Part shown: in pieces, positions 24,676 through 34,172 of the stretch | How positions within the stretch are numbered: position 1 is the first letter of the stretch | Layout: every line of letters begins with the position of its first letter | Source: an uncultured Clostridia bacterium | GTDB lineage: Bacteria; Bacillota; Clostridia; TANB77; CAG-508 | Reading direction: 5' to 3' | DNA length: 64,000 nt | Assembly (NCBI GenBank): GCA_934130975.1 | Contig: CAKOYU010000007.1 | Span: forward strand, 14,382-78,381 | The notes under the pieces: generated by a model | Database searches by the model: none | Told to the model about the DNA's origin: nothing | What the model saw: the letters and a program-made list of their open reading frames with translations, nothing else | Position numbers and translations under genes: made by a program

Positions 24676-25502
24676 TTACAAAAATATTACATTTCTTTTT
24701 CCCATGGCTCCAAACCCATTTACTCCCCTTTTTCCATCTCTTAGTTCTTCAACAAAATCGTCTATTGTTATATATCTATTTTTATTTGTCACAGCTACAT
24801 TTTTTGCTACTATCAAAGGATCTAAAAAATCAATTAATATTCGTGCTGGCGATGAAGCAAAATTAGCTCCAGCATCCATCAATGCCTCAAAATAACTTTG
24901 ACACGCTCCTGCAAATATTACTAAATTTTTCTCATGTTTTTCATCATACCTTCTCGCTTCTTTTACTGTTTGTATAAAATGTCTTGAATTTCTGTAATTG
25001 TATATATCCTTATATCTAGTTCCATGTTTTATCATACCGATCATGCCCGTGTTATAACAACTATATCTGGATTATATATTGTAAGTAGTCTATATACTAC
25101 TTTAGGTTGCTTATACTCAGGGATATTTCTCACTATTGCATTCAGTCCCATTTTTTTATAATACATTATAGATTTTTGACTATATTTTTTATCTCCATCT
25201 AAATGTAATATTCTTCCTGTATGAATAACCTCTTTTCTTCTGTTTTCCTTTTTGGTTCTTTCTTTTTCAATTATGTTTAATATTCTTTTTTCTGAATCTT
25301 GTTCTCTTTTAATTTGTTCTTCTTTACTTACGATTTTAAGATCCTCCACTGGCGCATCAGCTACAATTCTAACATCTACAATCCCTTTTAAAATTGCAAT
25401 TTTTCTTTGTTTATCTATTTTTATAATTTTCTTTACAATAAACATTATATCATTATTGTAGGATCTTCTACTGACTATATCTCCATTTTTAATTTCTTTC
25501 AT
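24676..25502 (-). pseudogene. yabG: Sporulation-specific protease YabG, frameshifted
   Basis: Two adjacent reading frames together cover YabG. The N-terminal 153 residues (25041-25502) have GDIVSRRSYNNDIMF, the VEDLKIV region and HLDGDKKY. The C-terminal 122 residues (24676-25044) have YNYRNSRHFIQTVKEARR, FAGACQSYFEALMDAGANFASSP and FLDPLIVAKNVAVT. The frames break inside the conserved TGHDG motif. Removing single C bases at two points about 10 bases apart restores ITGHDGMIKHG exactly. YabG trims spore-coat proteins. The ATGA overlap (stop TGA with ATG) could allow two coupled polypeptides, but the motif loss points to a damaged gene or assembly error. Confidence 0.8.
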
Positions 25503-25640
25503 ATACTATCACCTCTACTTTTGTATACAAATTTAGGCTAGTATAATATATGATTTTTTTACATATTTTGACACAAAACTATCTTTACTAATATCATTTT
25601 CCGTGATATAATACAAAAAACTAAAAAAGGAGGACTCTTT

Positions 25641-26186
25641 ATGGAAAAATCTATTACAGACTTAGCTGAAAATAAAGTATTAATTCTCTATTTGTTAAAC
25701 AAATTATCAGATGGAATAAAAAGTGACAATTTATATAAGCTTGTATCATCTGCCAACAATATTAACTATTTTTATTTTCAAGAATTATTAACAGATTTAA
25801 TTGATACAAACCTAGTTGGTTCCTTTACAAAAGAAGAAGATACATTTATAAAAATAACTTCAAATGGACAAAATTCATTATCTCTTACCAAATCGCTTTT
25901 ACCTGGAATTTTAAAATTAAAAGCTGATAATGTATTTAAAGCTGAAATTTCAAACATTGCAGAAGAATCTTCTATTGTAACAGAGTACATTCCTCAAGAT
26001 GAAAATAATTATACAGTAAAATGTAAAATTGTTGAAAAAACAGAAACAATTTTTGAAATCTCTACTTTTGCCGGTTCAAGAGATAGAGCTAAACAAATTT
26101 CTGATAATTGGAAAAATAATGCTAATATTATTTATCCTAAAATAATAAATTTACTTTTAAATGGTGAAAATGATGAAAAAAAATAA
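25641..26186 (+). CDS. DUF4364 family protein
   Basis: This 181-residue protein begins with a winged-helix pattern (NKVLILYLLNKLSDGIKSDNLYKLV, then ELLTDLIDTNLVGSF) and ends with a beta-rich half (YTVKCKIVEKTETIFEISTFAGSRDRAKQISDNWK). It fits DUF4364, a Clostridial family commonly next to nth or recombination genes, with no known function. The wHTH suggests DNA binding (inference). It is the first gene of a plus-strand operon and overlaps nth. Confidence 0.8.
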   Translation: MEKSITDLAENKVLILYLLNKLSDGIKSDNLYKLVSSANNINYFYFQELLTDLIDTNLVGSFTKEEDTFIKITSNGQNSLSLTKSLLPGILKLKADNVFKAEISNIAEESSIVTEYIPQDENNYTVKCKIVEKTETIFEISTFAGSRDRAKQISDNWKNNANIIYPKIINLLLNGENDEKK

Positions 26187-26811
26187 TATAAAAAAATTCG
26201 TACAAATATTAAAAGATACATATCCAGATGCAACTTGTAGTTTAGATTTTGAAACACCTTTTCAAATGGTTGTTGCAGTTATGCTTTCTGCACAATGTAC
26301 AGACGAACGAGTAAATAAAACTACTCCTCAACTATTTGAAAGATGTAAAACTATTCAAGACTTTGCCAATATTGATATAACTGAGCTTGAATCAATAATT
26401 CACCCTTGCGGATTTTATAAGAATAAAGCAAAAAACATAAAACTATGTGCAACACAAGTTTTAGAAAATTTTAATGGAGAAGTTCCTCAAACTATGAATG
26501 AACTTTTATCATTAGCAGGTGTTGGAAGAAAAAGTGCCAATGTTATTTTATTAGAAGCTTTTGGCATTGCTAATGGTATTGCTGTTGATACACATGCAAA
26601 AAGAATTTCTAACAGAATCGGCCTTTCTCATGAAAAAGAACCTGAAAAAATTGAACAAGATTTATTAAAAATCTTTCCACAAGATTCTTTAAAAGATATC
26701 AACCATCTCTTTGTATGGCACGGCAGAAATACTTGCGATTCTCGTAAGCCTCGATGTGAACAATGTACTGTTAAAAATTTTTGTGAATATTATAAAAAAA
26801 ATTGTAAATAA
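26170..26811 (+). CDS. nth: Endonuclease III
   Basis: At about 213 residues this is a normal Nth: the helix-hairpin-helix LLSLAGVGRKSANVILLEAFG with its catalytic Lys, VDTHAKRISNRIGL with the catalytic Asp, and the [4Fe-4S] motif CDSRKPRCEQCTVKNFC. It removes oxidised pyrimidines and nicks at abasic sites. Its start overlaps the end of the DUF4364 gene; ATG codons at 26161, 26170 and 26173 are possible, and GGTGA spacing favours 26170 or 26173. Confidence 0.94.
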   Translation: MMKKNNIKKFVQILKDTYPDATCSLDFETPFQMVVAVMLSAQCTDERVNKTTPQLFERCKTIQDFANIDITELESIIHPCGFYKNKAKNIKLCATQVLENFNGEVPQTMNELLSLAGVGRKSANVILLEAFGIANGIAVDTHAKRISNRIGLSHEKEPEKIEQDLLKIFPQDSLKDINHLFVWHGRNTCDSRKPRCEQCTVKNFCEYYKKNCK

Positions 26812-26834
26812 TATTGTAGTAAGAGGTGATATCT

Positions 26835-26972
26835 TTGACAAATATCAATTGTTCTTTAGATTGTATTTATCAAATTGATGGAAAATGCTCTTATGATATT
26901 ATTTCTAATTCAAATTTATGCACTAATTCTGAATGTGCATATTATGAAAAAATCCACCTAAGCTCAAATTAA
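26835..26972 (+). CDS. Small Cys-rich protein (45 residues)
   Basis: A TTG start preceded by AGAGGTGA opens a 45-residue frame with five cysteines, in the pattern NINCSLDCIYQIDGKC...LCTNSEC. Similar tiny Cys-rich peptides follow nth in Clostridia and are often mislabelled as hydroxymyristoyl-ACP dehydratase; they probably bind a metal or iron-sulfur cluster (inference). The terminator hairpin overlaps its last codons. Confidence 0.6.
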   Translation: MTNINCSLDCIYQIDGKCSYDIISNSNLCTNSECAYYEKIHLSSN

Positions 26973-26992
26973 TGAGCCTAGATGGATTTTTT
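26947..26992. terminator. Bidirectional terminator between the nth operon and spoIIP
   Basis: A 15-bp stem (AATCCACCTAAGCTC against GAGCCTAGATGGATT, with wobble pairs) is flanked by A-runs on the left and T-runs on the right, so it can stop the plus-strand nth operon and the minus-strand spoIIP transcript. Confidence 0.88.
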
Positions 26993-27006
26993 GGCAAATA
27001 ATCAAG

Positions 27007-28164
27007 TTACTTCCTATACTCATCTAACACTTTAGACAAATACTTCATACTATTCATGCATTGTTCCAATGTATTTCCTGTTGAACCTACTTCAATTATT
27101 GTTGCAGCTTTTCCAAGATGTTGATTATATCTAGAATTTCTAACAATCATTGTTTTGAATAGTCCTGGATACATCTCATTAGCTTTTTGTTGAAGCTCTA
27201 TTGCAAATTTTAAATTAGTTTGCCAATTAGGATGATATAATCCTCCACCATTTGTTCCAATAACAAACATTAGCTGTGCCGCCACATCATCTCCAATTTT
27301 TACACTTGGATCATAATTACTTTTACTTCCTATCGCATCTCTATGTAAGTCTATTATTATATCAGTTGGATTACTTTGTAATATATTTTCTACTGTTGTT
27401 TTTGATCTCGTATATGAACCTGTATATGCAGGATAATCATGATATGTTTTATCATGTACTACATTAAATCCATATCCCATCAAATAATTAGTAAGCTCAT
27501 CTCCTACTCTTGCAACAGAAAAATTCAAGTCTGTTGTTCTAAAATTTCCTGTTTGTTGGTAATTATACTGCTCTGTTGGTGTATAACTTTCACATGTATG
27601 AGTATGAAAAATTAAAATATTATTTTTATTTATATTTAATTCAGTATTCATAATTGCATCATTTATTTCAAAACTTGTTTCATTTTTTATTTTTACGCCA
27701 TTAATTTCTACATTACAGTTTTCTGTAATCGGATTCTGTGTTACTATTTCTGTTGATACATCTGTTGCCACATTTGTTTCTACTGTAGCCACTTCTTGTT
27801 GTGTTTGTTCAATTTCTTGAAGTTCTTCACTTTCTATACTTTCTTCTTTATGAATCTCCATAGGCTGTACTCTAGCCAATTCAATATCTAATATTCTATC
27901 TGAAAATGTTGTTTTATCTTCTTCTCCATCTTCTTTTAATGTATTTAAAGATTTATATGTTGTACTTGACATTGCTGGAATTTCACTACTTAAACATTCA
28001 ATAAATTTTTCTGACATATTTATTTGCAAAACTTCGCTTGTTTTGAACTTATTTACTGTTTGAGTTATTGTAAATACTATAATCATTATAATTATAAGAA
28101 TTACTATCTTTATTATCGATTTCTTAGCATTTATTATTGTCACATTAAACATATTTGATTTCAT
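27007..28164 (-). CDS. spoIIP: Stage II sporulation protein P
   Basis: The 385-residue protein has one N-terminal membrane helix (about 15-33), an acidic linker, and a C-terminal amidase/endopeptidase domain: ILIFHTHTCESYTP with the catalytic His and Glu, IIDLHRDAIG, and GKAATIIEVGSTGNTLEQ. It degrades peptidoglycan during engulfment, with SpoIID and SpoIIM. The usual neighbour gpr is elsewhere in this window. The AGGGAGG is very close to the first ATG and distant from the second (28152), so the start is not certain. Confidence 0.95.
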   Translation of the reverse strand: MKSNMFNVTIINAKKSIIKIVILIIIMIIVFTITQTVNKFKTSEVLQINMSEKFIECLSSEIPAMSSTTYKSLNTLKEDGEEDKTTFSDRILDIELARVQPMEIHKEESIESEELQEIEQTQQEVATVETNVATDVSTEIVTQNPITENCNVEINGVKIKNETSFEINDAIMNTELNINKNNILIFHTHTCESYTPTEQYNYQQTGNFRTTDLNFSVARVGDELTNYLMGYGFNVVHDKTYHDYPAYTGSYTRSKTTVENILQSNPTDIIIDLHRDAIGSKSNYDPSVKIGDDVAAQLMFVIGTNGGGLYHPNWQTNLKFAIELQQKANEMYPGLFKTMIVRNSRYNQHLGKAATIIEVGSTGNTLEQCMNSMKYLSKVLDEYRK

Positions 28165-28241
28165 TCCTCCCTAAAGGTTCTCCTTGTCCTAATGTTCCTA
28201 TATCTAATATATGTTTAATGTTTTCATTTTAGAACTATTTT

Positions 28242-28889
28242 TTATAATAATCGAGGCTTTAATTCTAAATAAATAGGCTTTTCCTCTCTAATCATTGTAC
28301 TCTTTCCATGTCCAGGATACACAATTGTTTCATCTGGCAATATCATTAATTTTTTAGTTATTGATTTTATAATAGCTTCAAAATCTCCTGTTGGCACATC
28401 TGTTCTTCCCCAAGTTCCTCTAAACAACGTATCTCCTGAAAATAATAACTGTTCTTTTTCACAATACAAACATGAACCTCCTGAAGTATGACCAGGAGTA
28501 TGAATAACTCTAAATTCTAATTCTCCAAGATGTAGTAAGTCATCATCATCAACTCTTGCATCTGTTTCTATTGATAATCCTTCATTTCCTATATATGTAG
28601 TTAAATTAATATTCGGGTCTTTTAAGTTTTCTGCCGCTTGTCTTTGTGCCACTATCTTACCACCATATCTTTCTTTTAATTCTTGTACACCACCTATATG
28701 ATCTCCATGACAATGTGTTAAATATATATATTTCAATTTTGCTTGTAATATATCTAACATTTCTACAAATTTATCTACATCTCCTGCTGCATCTATTACC
28801 ATTGTTTCTTTTGTCTTATCATCTTGTACTATATAACAATTTGTTTCGTCCCCAATCCAAGTATCAATCTTTAGTACTTTTAATATCAT
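28242..28889 (-). CDS. MBL-fold metallohydrolase (glyoxalase II-like)
   Basis: The 215-residue protein has the zinc motif THCHGDHIGG (His59, His61, Asp63, His64), a further GHTSGGSC histidine and the FSGDTLFRGTWGRTD bridging Asp, with a final YPGHG His. It is a hydroxyacylglutathione hydrolase-like enzyme; Firmicutes lacking glutathione probably use another thioester. It lies between relA and spoIIP, 56 bases after relA and separated from it by a terminator. Confidence 0.92.
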   Translation of the reverse strand: MILKVLKIDTWIGDETNCYIVQDDKTKETMVIDAAGDVDKFVEMLDILQAKLKYIYLTHCHGDHIGGVQELKERYGGKIVAQRQAAENLKDPNINLTTYIGNEGLSIETDARVDDDDLLHLGELEFRVIHTPGHTSGGSCLYCEKEQLLFSGDTLFRGTWGRTDVPTGDFEAIIKSITKKLMILPDETIVYPGHGKSTMIREEKPIYLELKPRLL

Positions 28890-28913
28890 TTTTCTTTCCC
28901 TCTTTCAAAAAAT

Positions 28914-28940
28914 TATCAAAAGGGAAAATCCCTTTTGATA
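28914..28940 (-). terminator. Rho-independent terminator after relA
   Basis: An 11-bp perfect hairpin (TATCAAAAGGG/CCCTTTTGATA, 5-base loop) is followed on the minus strand by six Ts, 5 bases past the relA stop codon. Confidence 0.88.
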
Positions 28941-28944
28941 TATC

Positions 28945-31140
28945 TTATTTTTTCCTTTTGACTTCATAAACACTATCAATTTTTCTAAGTTCACGAATAA
29001 TTTTATTTAACCCTTCTAAATTGTCAACTTCAAGTGTAACCTCTGTTACCGCAATTCTTTCCTTAGTAGCCCTAGCATTTACTCCTAAAATTTTAGCTTT
29101 CTTTTCATTTATTTTTTGAATAATATCTGCTAAAAGTCCATTTCTATCATTTGCAAAAATCTCTATTTCTACTGTATATGTTACTTTTTCTTGGTCATAC
29201 CATTTAACATCGATTATTCTGTTTTCTTCTTTTAATAGTTCATTTACATTTACACAATCTTTTCTATGAACTGACACTCCTCTTCCTTTTGTTATATAAC
29301 CTATTATTTCATCACCTGGAAGGGGATTACAGCATTTTGAAAGTTTAACTAAACAATTATCAATTCCTTTTACAATTATTCCTGAATCTGATGGCTTTGG
29401 TGCATTTTTTCTTGCTGTTGATAATTCTTCTATCTTCTCTTCTATTGGTTCTTCTTTATGCTCTTTTCTATATTCTATTAACATTCTAGCAATTATTTTT
29501 TGAGCAGTTATAGCTCCAAAACCAACTGCAGCATACATTTCATCAAGATTTTTATATTTATATCTATCAAGCATTGGATTTATATATTCTGTTTTAAATA
29601 TATCTCCATGAGCCATTCCAATCCTCTTTAATTCTCTTTCAATAAAATCTTTACCTTTTTCTATATTTTCTTCTTTTTTCTCTTTTTTGAACCATGACAT
29701 TATCTTATTTCTTGCTGATGAACTTTTTACAAATTTTAGCCAATCCATGCTTGGTCCTTTTGAATTTTCAGAAGTCAATATTTCTACAATATCTCCATTT
29801 TTTATAGGTGTTATTATCGGAACCATCTTACTATTAATTTTAGCTCCTACCATATGGTTTCCAATTTCGGCATGTATACAATATGCAAAATCTATTGGAG
29901 TTGCCCCTTTAGGTAATACTTTTATAGCTCCCTTTGGTGTAAATACATAAACTTCATCTTCAAATAATTCAGTTTTTAATGTTTCTAAAAATTGTTGTGG
30001 ATCTTGCATTTCTTGTTGCCACTCTAAACTTTCCCTTAGCCAAGCTAATTTATCATCTTGTACTTTAACAGTTTGATGTCCTTTTTTGCTTCCATAATTT
30101 GCCTCTTTATATGCCCAATGTGCAGCAATACCATATTCTGCAATTCTGTGCATATCCCAAGTTCTAATTTGTACTTCAAATGGAGTTCCTTTTTCTCCTA
30201 ATAATGTTGTATGTATAGATTGATACATATTAGCCTTTGGAACTGCAATATAATCTTTAAATCTGCCTGGCATTGGAGTATACATTTCATGTACAACACC
30301 TAATGCTGCATAACAGTCTTTTACTGAATTCACTATTATTCTTAATGCGAATAAATCATAAATCTGATCAAGAGTCTTATTATCTCTTTGCATTTTTCTA
30401 TATATACTATATAAATGTTTTGCTCTTCCTGTAACTTCTGCTTCTATATGTTGTTTCTTTAATTGAATTCTTATATCTTGCATAATTTTTTCTATAAATT
30501 TTAAACGTTGTTCTCTTTTTTGCTCAATTCCTTTTACTAATTCTCCATATTCTTCAGGATGTAAATATTTAAAGCCTAAATCTTCTAGCTCCCATTTCAT
30601 TGCATACAAACCTAATCTATTTGCAAGTGGTGCATATAATTGCATAGTTTCTTTTGATATAGCAATTTGTCTATCCCTTTTCAAAAATTCTAATGTTCTC
30701 ATATTGTGTAGTCTATCAGCTAATTTGATAATTATTACTCTTATATCTTTTCCCATTGCCAAGAACATTTTTCTATAATTTTCCACTTGATTTTCTTCAA
30801 TAGATGCATGTTGGATTAATTTTAATTTAGTAACACCATCAACCATCTCTGCAATTTCTGTTCCAAACTCTTTTTCTATATCTTCATATCCAGCATCAGT
30901 ATCTTCTACAACATCATGTAACAAAGCAGCACAAATAGTCTGTTCATCTAATCCTAATTCAGCAATTGTATAAGCAACATTTGTTGGATGTATAATATAT
31001 GGTTCTCCAGACTTTCTTTTCTGATCACCATGTTTTAATAAAGCATAATTATATGCTCTTTGTATTAATTTCGTGTCTGCCCATCTTTTATTTTTTTTAG
31101 CTTTATCTATTATTTCTTTAATTGTATAATTTTTCGTCAT
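28945..31140 (-). CDS. relA: Bifunctional (p)ppGpp synthetase/hydrolase
   Basis: The 731-residue order is that of Rel: an HD hydrolase domain (HD at 75-76, LLHDVVEDT), the synthetase domain (YSIYRKMQRDNK, GRFKDYIAVPKANMYQSIHTT, VQIRTWDMHRIAEYGIAAHW), a TGS domain (VYVFTPKGAIKVLPKGATPIDFAY), a conserved CCNPLPGDEIIGYIT zinc-finger region and a C-terminal ACT domain. It makes and degrades the starvation alarmone. Both active sites look intact. It follows recJ, a very common Clostridial pair. Confidence 0.97.
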   Translation of the reverse strand: MTKNYTIKEIIDKAKKNKRWADTKLIQRAYNYALLKHGDQKRKSGEPYIIHPTNVAYTIAELGLDEQTICAALLHDVVEDTDAGYEDIEKEFGTEIAEMVDGVTKLKLIQHASIEENQVENYRKMFLAMGKDIRVIIIKLADRLHNMRTLEFLKRDRQIAISKETMQLYAPLANRLGLYAMKWELEDLGFKYLHPEEYGELVKGIEQKREQRLKFIEKIMQDIRIQLKKQHIEAEVTGRAKHLYSIYRKMQRDNKTLDQIYDLFALRIIVNSVKDCYAALGVVHEMYTPMPGRFKDYIAVPKANMYQSIHTTLLGEKGTPFEVQIRTWDMHRIAEYGIAAHWAYKEANYGSKKGHQTVKVQDDKLAWLRESLEWQQEMQDPQQFLETLKTELFEDEVYVFTPKGAIKVLPKGATPIDFAYCIHAEIGNHMVGAKINSKMVPIITPIKNGDIVEILTSENSKGPSMDWLKFVKSSSARNKIMSWFKKEKKEENIEKGKDFIERELKRIGMAHGDIFKTEYINPMLDRYKYKNLDEMYAAVGFGAITAQKIIARMLIEYRKEHKEEPIEEKIEELSTARKNAPKPSDSGIIVKGIDNCLVKLSKCCNPLPGDEIIGYITKGRGVSVHRKDCVNVNELLKEENRIIDVKWYDQEKVTYTVEIEIFANDRNGLLADIIQKINEKKAKILGVNARATKERIAVTEVTLEVDNLEGLNKIIRELRKIDSVYEVKRKK

Positions 31141-31168
31141 AGCAATTCCCCCTTTTTTAGTGAACTAA

Positions 31169-31191
31169 CAAAACAGAACCGGTCCTAAATG
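31169..31191 (+). repeat. ACCGGT-centred short repeat, single copy
   Basis: The unit CAAAACAGAACCGGTCCTAAATG differs by one base from the units at 6385 and 39259. It lies in the 62-base gap between recJ and relA, in the reverse orientation to those genes. Confidence 0.82.
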
Positions 31192-31202
31192 TTCAAATAT
31201 AA

Positions 31203-32891
31203 TTAAAGTGATTTCATTATATCTTTTATATTTATTTGTATATTATCAACTCCATTAAAAGAATTGATTTCAAGATTTCCTACAATATCTACTTTGTCTC
31301 CAATCTTATATTCATTTGCTAGTTCTCCTATATTAAATCCAATAGCATTTACTATATTTTTATTTTCTTTTACTGTAAGTTTTAAGTGTTTACCTTCTGT
31401 AAGTGCTCTTATTGAATCAATCTTTAAGTTTTTGAATAAAAATAATGGTGTTTTATTTTCTTCCCCAAATGGTTCTAATTCTTTTAAACTCTCCACCATT
31501 TCTTTATTTATTTCGTCTAAATTAATTTGCGAATCTATCTTTAATATTGGTACTATTTCTTCTATATGATTCTCTTGTGCTATTTCTTCAAACTCGTTTT
31601 TCAATTCTTCAAATTTATCTTTTTTTATTGTTATTCCTATTGCCATTGCATGTCCGCCAAATCGATCTACTGATTTTTTACATTTTGTTAACGCCTCATA
31701 TAAATCAAAACCTGGTATACTTCTTCCAGACCCTTTTCCAATATCGCCTTCTTCGCATAATAATATACTAGGTTTAAAATACATTTCTGTAATTTTTGAC
31801 GAAACTATTCCTATTACACCATGGTGCCAGTTCTTTCCCATTAGTACTATAGTGTTTTTTTCCTGTAAATTGTTAGTATTTATCTGTTCTACTGCATCAG
31901 CAAATATATTTTTTTCTATTTCTTGTCTTTCTTTATTATATGCATTTAATTTTTGCGTAAGCTCATTTACTTCATTAATATCTTTTGATAAAAATAAATT
32001 TAGTGCTTCTTCTTGATGTCCCATTCTTCCACATGCATTTATTCTTGGTGCAACTCCAAATGATATTGCAATTGAGTCTATTTTGTTATACCCTGTCGCT
32101 TGTAATATTGATCTTAGTCCTAAATTTTTTGTTTGTTGAACCAATTTTAATCCTAATTTTACTATTACTCTATTTTCATCTGTTAATGGTACTATATCTG
32201 ATATTGTTCCTATACATACAATATCTAAATATTTTAAATATTCTTTTTCTTCTAGTCCAAGTCTTATAGAAATTGCTTGAATTAATTTAAATACAACTCC
32301 TACTCCTGCTAAATTCCTACATTGATATGTATTGTCTTTTCTTTTGGCATCTACTACTGCTAATGCTTCTGGTAGTTTCTCCCCTGGTTCATGATGATCT
32401 GTTATAAGTGTTTCTATTCCCAACTCACTTGCGTACTTGACTTCTTCTATTGCTGATATTCCACAGTCTACTGTTATCATTAATGTATATCCTTCTTGTG
32501 CTATTTTTTCAACAGCAGTTTTGTTTAATCCATAACCTTCATCTAATCTATTTGGAATATATACTCCAACATCTAGTCCTCTTTCTTCTAAGAAACTTTT
32601 CAATACTGTTACACTTGTTATTCCATCAACATCATAGTCTCCATATATTATAGTTTTTTCTTGATTTTCTATAGCTTTTATTATTCTCTCTACTGTTATC
32701 TTCATATCTGGCATACCATATGGATCATAGAAGTCGTTTCTTTTAGGTTTTAAAAATTTTTCTATCTGTTCTTCTTTTACTATGCCTCTGTTTGATAATA
32801 TTGTAGCTAGTAATTTATTCATTTTATATTTTTCTTGTAATTCTTCTATTTCTTTTTCATTTACTTGGTATATTTGCCATTTTTTACTCAC
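31203..32891 (-). CDS. recJ: Single-stranded-DNA exonuclease RecJ
   Basis: This 562-residue protein has the DHH catalytic motifs IIYGDYDVDGITSV, MITVDCGISA, LITDHHEPG and the DHHA1 region GRMGHQ and GKGSGRSIPGFDL. The C-terminal OB fold closes the protein. It degrades single-stranded DNA 5' to 3' in recombination repair. At the short end of the family, it has no extra C-terminal domain. It is the likely first gene of a recJ-relA unit; the 5' gap to recA holds only a terminator. Confidence 0.95.
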   Translation of the reverse strand: MSKKWQIYQVNEKEIEELQEKYKMNKLLATILSNRGIVKEEQIEKFLKPKRNDFYDPYGMPDMKITVERIIKAIENQEKTIIYGDYDVDGITSVTVLKSFLEERGLDVGVYIPNRLDEGYGLNKTAVEKIAQEGYTLMITVDCGISAIEEVKYASELGIETLITDHHEPGEKLPEALAVVDAKRKDNTYQCRNLAGVGVVFKLIQAISIRLGLEEKEYLKYLDIVCIGTISDIVPLTDENRVIVKLGLKLVQQTKNLGLRSILQATGYNKIDSIAISFGVAPRINACGRMGHQEEALNLFLSKDINEVNELTQKLNAYNKERQEIEKNIFADAVEQINTNNLQEKNTIVLMGKNWHHGVIGIVSSKITEMYFKPSILLCEEGDIGKGSGRSIPGFDLYEALTKCKKSVDRFGGHAMAIGITIKKDKFEELKNEFEEIAQENHIEEIVPILKIDSQINLDEINKEMVESLKELEPFGEENKTPLFLFKNLKIDSIRALTEGKHLKLTVKENKNIVNAIGFNIGELANEYKIGDKVDIVGNLEINSFNGVDNIQINIKDIMKSL

Positions 32892-32999
32892 TTCTTATCT
32901 CATTCCTTCCTCAAGTTACACTCCTGTTTCTTGTTCTAAAATTCTCTGTTCTTATTTTACTATTATTGCATAAAAATATCAAGTATTTTAGAATAACAA

Positions 33000-33021
33000 A
33001 AGAGGCATATTTCAGCCTCTT
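33000..33021 (-). terminator. Rho-independent terminator after recA
   Basis: AAGAGGC/GCCTCTT around an 8-base loop is followed on the minus strand by TTG, then further Ts, about 10 bases past the recA stop codon. Confidence 0.75.
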
Positions 33022-33032
33022 GATAAATTATC

Positions 33033-34091
33033 TTATTCTTCTGGTTCTTCGTTTTCTTCTTTATCTTCTGGTATTTCTTCGCCTAAACTTTGCTCAAATG
33101 CTTTTGCAAAATTATCTCTAACCTTTTTCTCCACTTCTTGTAGTAATTCTGGTCTATCTATTAGATATCTCTTAGCATTTTCTCTTCCTTGTCCAATTCT
33201 TTGTCCTTCATAGCTAAACCATGATCCACTCTTGTCTATTATATCTAGATTTACAGCCATATCGAAAATGTTTCCTTCTTTTGATATTCCTTTTCCATAT
33301 AATACATCAAATTCTGCTTCTCTAAATGGTGGGGCTACTTTGTTTTTGATAACTTTTACTCTTACTCTATTTCCCATTACTTGTCCATCTTGTTTGATGT
33401 TTTCTATTTTTCTAATATCCATTCTAACTGATGCATAGAATTTTAATGCTCTTCCTCCTGTTGTTGTTTCTGGATTTCCAAACATTACTCCTATTTTTTC
33501 TCTTAATTGGTTAATAAATATTAATACTGTTTTTGATTTGTTTATTGCTCCTGCAAGTTTTCTTAATGCTTGTGACATTAATCTTGCTTGAAGTCCCATA
33601 TGAGAATCACCCATGTCTCCATCTATTTCTGCCTTAGGTACTAATGCAGCAACAGAGTCTACAACAATTACATCTAATGCACCACTTCTTACTAAAGCTT
33701 CTGTTATTTCTAGTGCTTGTTCTCCAGTGTCTGGTTGAGATACTATTAAGTTGTCTATGTCAACACCTAATTTTTTAGCATATACTGGGTCTAAAGCATG
33801 CTCTGCATCTATAAATGCTGCTTCTCCTCCCATTTTTTGTGCTTCTGCTATTACATGTAATGCTAATGTTGTTTTTCCTGATGATTCTGGTCCATATACT
33901 TCTATAATTCTTCCTCTTGGAACTCCTCCTATACCTAATGCTATGTCTAAACTTAGAGCTCCTGTTGGGATTGCTTCTATTTCCATTGCCTTAAATTGGC
34001 CTAATTTCATTACTGATCCTTTTCCAAATTGTTTTTCTATTTGGCTCATTGCCACTTCTAACGCTTTTCTTTTTTCTACGTTTTCTTCCAT
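33033..34091 (-). CDS. recA: Recombinase RecA
   Basis: The 352-residue protein has Walker A GPESSGKT (67-74), DAEHALDPVYAKKLGVD, Walker B VIVVDSVAALVPKAEIDGDMGD with HMGLQARLMSQALRKL, and the INQLREKIGVMFGNPETTTGG loop. The C-terminus is acidic (Glu/Asp-rich), as usual. It drives strand exchange and LexA self-cleavage. A LexA-type box overlaps the promoter region at 34115. It stands as its own unit with a terminator. Confidence 0.98.
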   Translation of the reverse strand: MEENVEKRKALEVAMSQIEKQFGKGSVMKLGQFKAMEIEAIPTGALSLDIALGIGGVPRGRIIEVYGPESSGKTTLALHVIAEAQKMGGEAAFIDAEHALDPVYAKKLGVDIDNLIVSQPDTGEQALEITEALVRSGALDVIVVDSVAALVPKAEIDGDMGDSHMGLQARLMSQALRKLAGAINKSKTVLIFINQLREKIGVMFGNPETTTGGRALKFYASVRMDIRKIENIKQDGQVMGNRVRVKVIKNKVAPPFREAEFDVLYGKGISKEGNIFDMAVNLDIIDKSGSWFSYEGQRIGQGRENAKRYLIDRPELLQEVEKKVRDNFAKAFEQSLGEEIPEDKEENEEPEE

Positions 34092-34114
34092 GTAATTTTC
34101 CTCCTAATTCATAT

Positions 34115-34127
34115 AAACTTTTGTTCG
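34115..34127 (-). promoter_or_regulatory. LexA (SOS) box of recA
   Basis: The minus strand reads CGAACAAAAGTTT, close to the Firmicute LexA consensus CGAAC-N4-GTT. It starts nine bases after the recA -10 box, where a repressor would block transcription. Confidence 0.75.
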
Positions 34128-34135
34128 ATATTTAT

Positions 34136-34164
34136 ACTATATATCTATTTTTTTCTTTTGTCAA
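34136..34164 (-). promoter_or_regulatory. Sigma-A promoter of recA
   Basis: TTGACA and TATAGT are 17 bases apart on the minus strand, directly upstream of the LexA box. Confidence 0.7.
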
Positions 34165-34172
34165 GCATTTTT

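Noticed and set aside
24676..25044. Two separate overlapping genes in place of yabG.
   Set aside because: The two frames are complementary halves of one conserved protein, and the break lies within a motif that single-base changes restore.
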